Both the position numbers and the translations under genes were made by a program. Shown piece by piece: positions 5,652-9,444 of a DNA stretch of 9,444 nt; position 1 is the stretch's first letter; each line of letters opens with the position of its first letter. Under the pieces are notes generated by a model, which was not told where the DNA came from, did not search any database, and saw nothing but the letters and a program-made list of their open reading frames with translations. Source of the stretch: Betaproteobacteria bacterium (lineage in GTDB: Bacteria > Pseudomonadota > Gammaproteobacteria > Burkholderiales > Rhodocyclaceae); the NCBI GenBank assembly GCA_028065725.1, contig JAPTVL010000069.1:1-9444 (forward strand), read 5' to 3'.

Positions 5652-8600
5652 ATGGCCTACACCGACATCAACAGCGAAGACCGTCTGGTCCAGGCGACCT
5701 TCGCCGCCCATCTCGAACAGGCGCTGGGCTGGGACAGCGTCGTCGCCTGGAACCGGGAGACCTTCGGCCCGGCCGGCACGCTGGGGCGCGCCAGCGAGCG
5801 CGAGGTGGTGCTGGTGCGCGATCTGCGGGCGGCGCTGGTGAGGCTCAACCCAGATCTGCCGGCGTCGGCGATCGAGGAGGCGGTGGCGAAGCTCACCCAC
5901 CACGACTATTCGCGTTCGCTGCTGCAGCACAATCAGGCCTTCTACCAGTTGATCCGCGACGGCGTGCCGGTGAGTTACCGCGATGGGCAGGGAACTCTGC
6001 GGCACGCGCAGGCCAGGGTGATCGATTTCCGCGAGCCCGAAAACAATCGCTTTCTGGCGGTGCGCGAACTCAAGATCACCGGGCTGCGCACGCCCAACTA
6101 CAACCGCCGCGCCGACTTGATCGGCTTCGTCAATGGCCTGCCGCTGGTGTTCATCGAGCTGAAGGCGGTCTACAAGAACATCCGCGCCGGCTTCGACGGC
6201 AATCTGCGCGACTATCTGGACGAGAACGTCATCGCCCATGCCTTCCACCACAACGCCCTCTTGATCGTCAGCAACGGCGACAACGCCCGTTACGGCTCGA
6301 TCACCAGCGCCTGGGAGCACTTCGGCGAATGGAAGCGCCTGGACGAGCGGGAGCGCGGCAGCGTGGCGGCCGAGGTGCTGCTCGACGGCATGCTGGCCAA
6401 GGAGCGGCTGCTCGACCTCGTCGAGAACTTCATTCTGTTCGACGCCAGCAGGGCCGGGGCGGTGCGCAAGGTGGTGGCGCGCAACCATCAGTTGCTGGGG
6501 GTGAATCAGGCGGTGGCGGCGGTGGTGCGGCAGGAGGCGATCAAGCGCCAGTTCCCGCCGGGCGAGCGGCTGAGACAGCGCATCATCGAGTGGCCCTTGG
6601 CGAGCGTTGACCGTGCGGCAAACGAATCGCTGGCGGCCTACCCCAAGGCGGCCGAGCCGCCGGCGCTGGCCTATCCCGGTGATGGCCTCGCCGAGCCGGC
6701 GCCCCGTACCCTGCAGATCATCGAGCGGGCGCATCCCGATCTCGGGCGCCTGGGCGTGGTCTGGCACACCCAGGGCAGCGGCAAGTCGTATTCGATGGCC
6801 TTCTTCGCCGAGAAGGTGCGGCGCACGGTGGCGGGCAACTTCACCTTCGTGCTGATGACCGACCGCGACGACCTGGACAGCCAGATCTACAAGACCTTCG
6901 TCGGCTGCGGCGTCGCGGACGACCGGACGCCGCGCGCCGGTTCGGGCAGGGAACTGGAGCAGTTGTTGAAGCAGAATCACCGCTATGTGTTCAGCCTGAT
7001 CCACAAGTTCAATCAGGACGTGAGGCCGGATGAACCCTACAGCGATCGCGACGACATCATCGTGATCTCGGACGAGGCGCACCGCACCCAGGCCGGCAAG
7101 CTGGCGCGCAACATGCACCTGGCGCTGCCCAATGCCGCCTTCATCGGCTTCACCGGCACGCCGCTGTTCAAGCACGACGAGCTGACCCGGCGGATCTTCG
7201 GCGATTACGTCTCCCGCTACGATTTCAAGCGCAGCGAGGAAGACGGCGCGACGGTGAAGCTGGTCTATGAGAACCGGGGCGAGAAGCTGGGGCTGGCGCG
7301 GCTGGATCTGAACGAGAAAATCGCCGCCGCGGTCGATGCCGCCGATCTCGATCCGGATCAGACCGCGCTGCTGGAGAAATTGCTCGGCAAGGATTACGAG
7401 GTGATCACCGCCGACGAGCGGCTGGAGAGAATCGCCGCGGACTTCGTCGAACATTGCAGCACCCGTTGGGAGTGCACGGAGATGCGCGGCAAGTCGATGC
7501 TGGTGTGCATCGACAAGATCACCTGCGCCCGCATGCTGATGCTGATCGAGCCCAGGTGGCGGGCCCGCGCGGCAGCGGTGCGCGCCGAAGCCGAAGCCCT
7601 GCGCGCGGGAATCGCAGCCGCGGCGGCCGGCGAAGCCCGCGAGCGCCTGCAGGCGCAGCGCGACCGCTTGCTGGCCAAGGCCGCCTGGCTCGACGAGGCG
7701 ATCATCGAGATCATCATCAGCGAGGCGCAAAACGAGGTCGGGGATTTCAGCAAATGGGGCTTCGACATCATTCCCCATCGCGCCCGGATGAAGCAGGGCT
7801 TCGAGACGCCGGACGGCAAGCGCGTGGATGTGGAGTCGGCGTTCAAGAATCCGCAGCACCCGTTCCGCGTGGCGATCGTCTGCGCCATGTGGCTGACCGG
7901 CTTCGACGTCGAATGCCTGGCGACGCTATACATCGACAAGCCGATGCGGGCGCACACCCTGATGCAGGCCATCGCCCGCGCCAACCGGCGTTTTCCGGGC
8001 AAGGACTTCGGCCTGATCGTCGACTTCAACGGCATGTTGAAGAGCCTGCGCGAGGCCCTCGCCCAGTATGCGCTCGGCGATGACGGCAGCGGTGAGGAGG
8101 TCGTGGCGCCGCTGGAGGAACGCGTGCAGGCCTTGCAAGACGCCATCTTGGCCACCGAAGCGCATCTGCGCGGCCTGGGATTCGAGCCGGCCGGATTGCT
8201 CGGCGGGGGTGCGGCGACAACGGGATTCTCACGGATTCAGGGGCTGGCAGACGCGGTCGAGGCGGTCTATAGCAATGACGAATCCAAGCGCCGCTTCGAG
8301 ATCATGGCCCGGGTGGTATTCAACCGCTTCAAGGCGCTGCTGACGGAGCCCTCGGCGCTCGCCTATGCCGAGCGCCACGACAACATCGAGGCGATCTACA
8401 AGAAGCTCGGCGAGCGCCGCGACACGGCCGACGTGAGCGCGCTGCTCAAGGTGCTGCAGCGCATCGTCAATCAGGCGATCGCCACCCAGGCGCCGGGCGA
8501 GGACCAGGCCAAGGGCCTGACCGTGGACCTGTCGCGCATCAACATGGAAAAGCTGCGCGAGGAATTCCGCAGACGGGTGAAGCGCAAGGCGACCGTGATC

Positions 8601-9113
8601 CAGGACATACGCGAGGTCGTGGAAATGAAGTTGGCGCAGATGCTGGCCAGCAATCCCTTGCGCATGAACTACGAGAAAATGTACCAGGAAGTGATTGCCG
8701 CCTACAACGCCGACAAGGACCGGGCCACCGTGGAGGACACCTTCGCCAGGCTACTGGATCTGGCCAACAGCCTGGACGCAGAGCAAAGACGCGCCGTCGA
8801 ACTGGGCCTGACCGAGCAGCAGCTGGCGCTGTTCGATTTGCTCGGGAAGGAATCACTGACTGGCGCGGAGCGCGAGCTGATCAAGCAGGCGAGCCGCGAA
8901 CTGCTCGCGGATTTGCAGCGCCTGATCGCTCCGCTGGAACAATGGACGGAAAAGGAACAGACGCAGGCCGAAGTCGAGGTCTTCATCCTCGATCACGTCT
9001 ATCGGGCGCTCCCCGAACCGCCCTACACCGCGGCGGACAAGAAGGAGGCGGCCCTGCTCGTCTATCGCCATATCTGGCAGCAGAGCGCGAGCGGCCTGTT
9101 CGCCTCGCCATGA
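5652..9113 (+). CDS. hsdR: Type I restriction enzyme subunit R (endonuclease and DNA translocase)
   Basis: HsdR joins HsdM and HsdS, pumps DNA using ATP and cuts unmethylated DNA far from the target. The protein is 1153 residues, within the usual HsdR range. The N-terminal PD-(D/E)XK nuclease has D155 (RRADLIGF) and E169-L-K171 (VFIELKAV). The superfamily 2 helicase motor follows: Walker A GSGKS at 375-379, DEAH at 474-477, TGTP at 501-504, and motif VI QAIARANRR beginning at Q772. An Ala/Arg/Glu-rich, likely coiled insertion lies at about residues 636-680 between the motor lobes. The C-terminal part, from about 830, is helical and probably contacts the methyltransferase. All catalytic motifs are present and the frame is unbroken, so it looks functional. 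No good Shine-Dalgarno precedes ATG 5652, which suggests coupling to yafQ translation. Unusually for the layout, it is separated from hsdS by four toxin-antitoxin-like genes. Confidence 0.97.
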   Translation: MAYTDINSEDRLVQATFAAHLEQALGWDSVVAWNRETFGPAGTLGRASEREVVLVRDLRAALVRLNPDLPASAIEEAVAKLTHHDYSRSLLQHNQAFYQLIRDGVPVSYRDGQGTLRHAQARVIDFREPENNRFLAVRELKITGLRTPNYNRRADLIGFVNGLPLVFIELKAVYKNIRAGFDGNLRDYLDENVIAHAFHHNALLIVSNGDNARYGSITSAWEHFGEWKRLDERERGSVAAEVLLDGMLAKERLLDLVENFILFDASRAGAVRKVVARNHQLLGVNQAVAAVVRQEAIKRQFPPGERLRQRIIEWPLASVDRAANESLAAYPKAAEPPALAYPGDGLAEPAPRTLQIIERAHPDLGRLGVVWHTQGSGKSYSMAFFAEKVRRTVAGNFTFVLMTDRDDLDSQIYKTFVGCGVADDRTPRAGSGRELEQLLKQNHRYVFSLIHKFNQDVRPDEPYSDRDDIIVISDEAHRTQAGKLARNMHLALPNAAFIGFTGTPLFKHDELTRRIFGDYVSRYDFKRSEEDGATVKLVYENRGEKLGLARLDLNEKIAAAVDAADLDPDQTALLEKLLGKDYEVITADERLERIAADFVEHCSTRWECTEMRGKSMLVCIDKITCARMLMLIEPRWRARAAAVRAEAEALRAGIAAAAAGEARERLQAQRDRLLAKAAWLDEAIIEIIISEAQNEVGDFSKWGFDIIPHRARMKQGFETPDGKRVDVESAFKNPQHPFRVAIVCAMWLTGFDVECLATLYIDKPMRAHTLMQAIARANRRFPGKDFGLIVDFNGMLKSLREALAQYALGDDGSGEEVVAPLEERVQALQDAILATEAHLRGLGFEPAGLLGGGAATTGFSRIQGLADAVEAVYSNDESKRRFEIMARVVFNRFKALLTEPSALAYAERHDNIEAIYKKLGERRDTADVSALLKVLQRIVNQAIATQAPGEDQAKGLTVDLSRINMEKLREEFRRRVKRKATVIQDIREVVEMKLAQMLASNPLRMNYEKMYQEVIAAYNADKDRATVEDTFARLLDLANSLDAEQRRAVELGLTEQQLALFDLLGKESLTGAERELIKQASRELLADLQRLIAPLEQWTEKEQTQAEVEVFILDHVYRALPEPPYTAADKKEAALLVYRHIWQQSASGLFASP

Positions 9114-9361
9114 AAGCTGTCGTTTTTTTCAAGAACGGCTGCAGCAGGGCCGTGCGCCTGCTGGCAAAATTCCGCCTGATTCCGGAAGGCTTCGATGCCG
9201 TCGACAACTTGCGCGATTCCGTCCCTACCCGTGCAGCGCGCTCGGCCATGAGCACGCCCACCACTGACATCATCGCCAAGCTCTGGAGCGTATTCGCCCA
9301 GCGTGACTATCCAATAGTGGGTCTTCGTGGAAGAGTGTGGGTGATTTGTCATGCTGGTTAG
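9110..9361 (+). CDS. Short ORF after hsdR, interrupted by the IS end (doubtful)
   Basis: An 83-codon frame starts at an ATG that overlaps the hsdR stop (ATGA) and runs to TAG at 9359-9361, but the last 14 codons lie within the insertion sequence, so the original 3' end is gone. No Shine-Dalgarno or known domain is visible in the first 46 residues (MKAVVFFKNGCSRAVRLLAK and onward). The internal ATG at 9248 begins MSTPTTDIIAKLWS, which resembles the N-terminus of another class of HsdM, but the similarity stops after about 14 residues. It may be a remnant of a neighbouring gene, or a chance frame. Confidence 0.25.
   Translation: MKAVVFFKNGCSRAVRLLAKFRLIPEGFDAVDNLRDSVPTRAARSAMSTPTTDIIAKLWSVFAQRDYPIVGLRGRVWVICHAG
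9311..9318. repeat. candidate 8-bp target site duplication (one copy)
   Basis: CCAATAGT lies directly outside the predicted IS end. ISL3-family elements usually duplicate 8 bp on insertion. The matching copy would be beyond the right edge of the window, so this is a prediction from family habit. Confidence 0.35.
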
Positions 9362-9444
9362 ATTTTCGGGAGCATGGATGTGAGAATTTTCAACCGCAGG
9401 TACTCCTCGTCGCGCAGTCCATATGCGCGCCGCTGGATGACGCG
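9319..9444 (-). mobile_element. end of an ISL3-family-like insertion sequence (partial)
   Basis: From 9319 inward the sequence reads GGGTCTTCGTGGAAGAGTGT, a close match in style to the GG(C/G)TCTTCG-type terminal inverted repeats of ISL3-family elements. About 40 bp further in is the stop codon of a minus-strand transposase, giving the usual compact IS end. The other end and most of the transposase lie outside the window. Confidence 0.7.
9358..9444 (-). CDS. ISL3-family transposase, C-terminal 28 residues
   Basis: Read on the minus strand from the right edge, the frame gives RVIQRRAYGLRDEEYLRLKI and eight more residues before TAA at 9358-9360. The (K/Q)RRAYG(L/F)R-x-(E/F)-x-(L/F)RL(K/R) pattern is characteristic of the C-terminus of IS204/IS1001/IS1096/IS1165 (ISL3) transposases. 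The DDE catalytic residues lie outside the window. The gene reads toward hsdR, so the IS does not drive the restriction genes from this side. Confidence 0.75.
   Translation of the reverse strand, partial: RVIQRRAYGLRDEEYLRLKILTSMLPKI

Noticed and set aside
5627..6610. 327-codon plus-strand frame overlapping the start of hsdR
   Set aside because: The translation is dominated by Arg, Gly and Ala, typical of a shifted frame in GC-rich coding DNA, and it competes with the clear HsdR nuclease domain.
5640..7859. 739-codon open frame on the minus strand inside hsdR
   Set aside because: It mirrors the codon pattern of hsdR in GC-rich DNA, has a low-complexity His/Val/Gln/Arg-rich translation with no domain, and the plus strand carries all HsdR motifs.
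9122..9128. Run of seven T after hsdR as an intrinsic terminator
   Set aside because: No stable GC-rich hairpin could be found directly before it.
1..9444. CRISPR array, tRNA or rRNA
   Set aside because: No evenly spaced repeats were seen, and no cloverleaf-like or rRNA-like stretch; the window is almost fully coding.

Overview
The window is a GC-rich (roughly low-60s percent, by eye) bacterial defence locus with dense, overlapping genes and codon use typical of a proteobacterium. A beta- or gammaproteobacterium is my best guess, but nothing here fixes the taxon. Its core is a complete type I restriction-modification system (hsdM, hsdS, hsdR). Toxin-antitoxin-like genes and a damaged DUF1016 gene sit between its subunits.

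Left edge (1-334): the 3' part of a VapC/FitB-like PIN-domain toxin gene ends at 281. A short gap with a hairpin over the stop codon leads to hsdM.

First gene block (335-4941), all on the plus strand: hsdM, an internally deleted DUF1016/YhcG-like gene, hsdS, a zeta-toxin-like P-loop kinase gene and a 68-aa unknown gene. Every junction in this run is a 4-nt ATGA stop/start overlap, so these five genes almost certainly form one translationally coupled operon. A 10-bp hairpin spans the last stop codon.

Second gene block (about 5046-9113): a good sigma70-like promoter (TCGACA-17-TACAAT) precedes a dinJ-like antitoxin gene, an overlapping yafQ-like toxin gene and, 8 bp later, the 1153-aa hsdR. 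The restriction subunit therefore lies downstream of a toxin-antitoxin promoter and is separated from hsdM and hsdS. This suggests that DinJ-YafQ autorepression could also set restriction levels.

Right edge (9110-9444): a short, weakly supported ORF overlaps the hsdR stop codon. It is followed by the end of an ISL3-family-like insertion sequence: a terminal repeat starting near 9319 and the C-terminus of a transposase on the minus strand. The IS cuts off whatever followed hsdR.

Expected working: HsdM and HsdS form the methyltransferase that protects host DNA at the site read by the two HsdS recognition domains. HsdR joins them to translocate and cut unmodified DNA. The embedded toxin-antitoxin genes may stabilise the locus or act as a second layer of defence. 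The DUF1016 protein has lost its nuclease core and is probably dead or has only a binding role.
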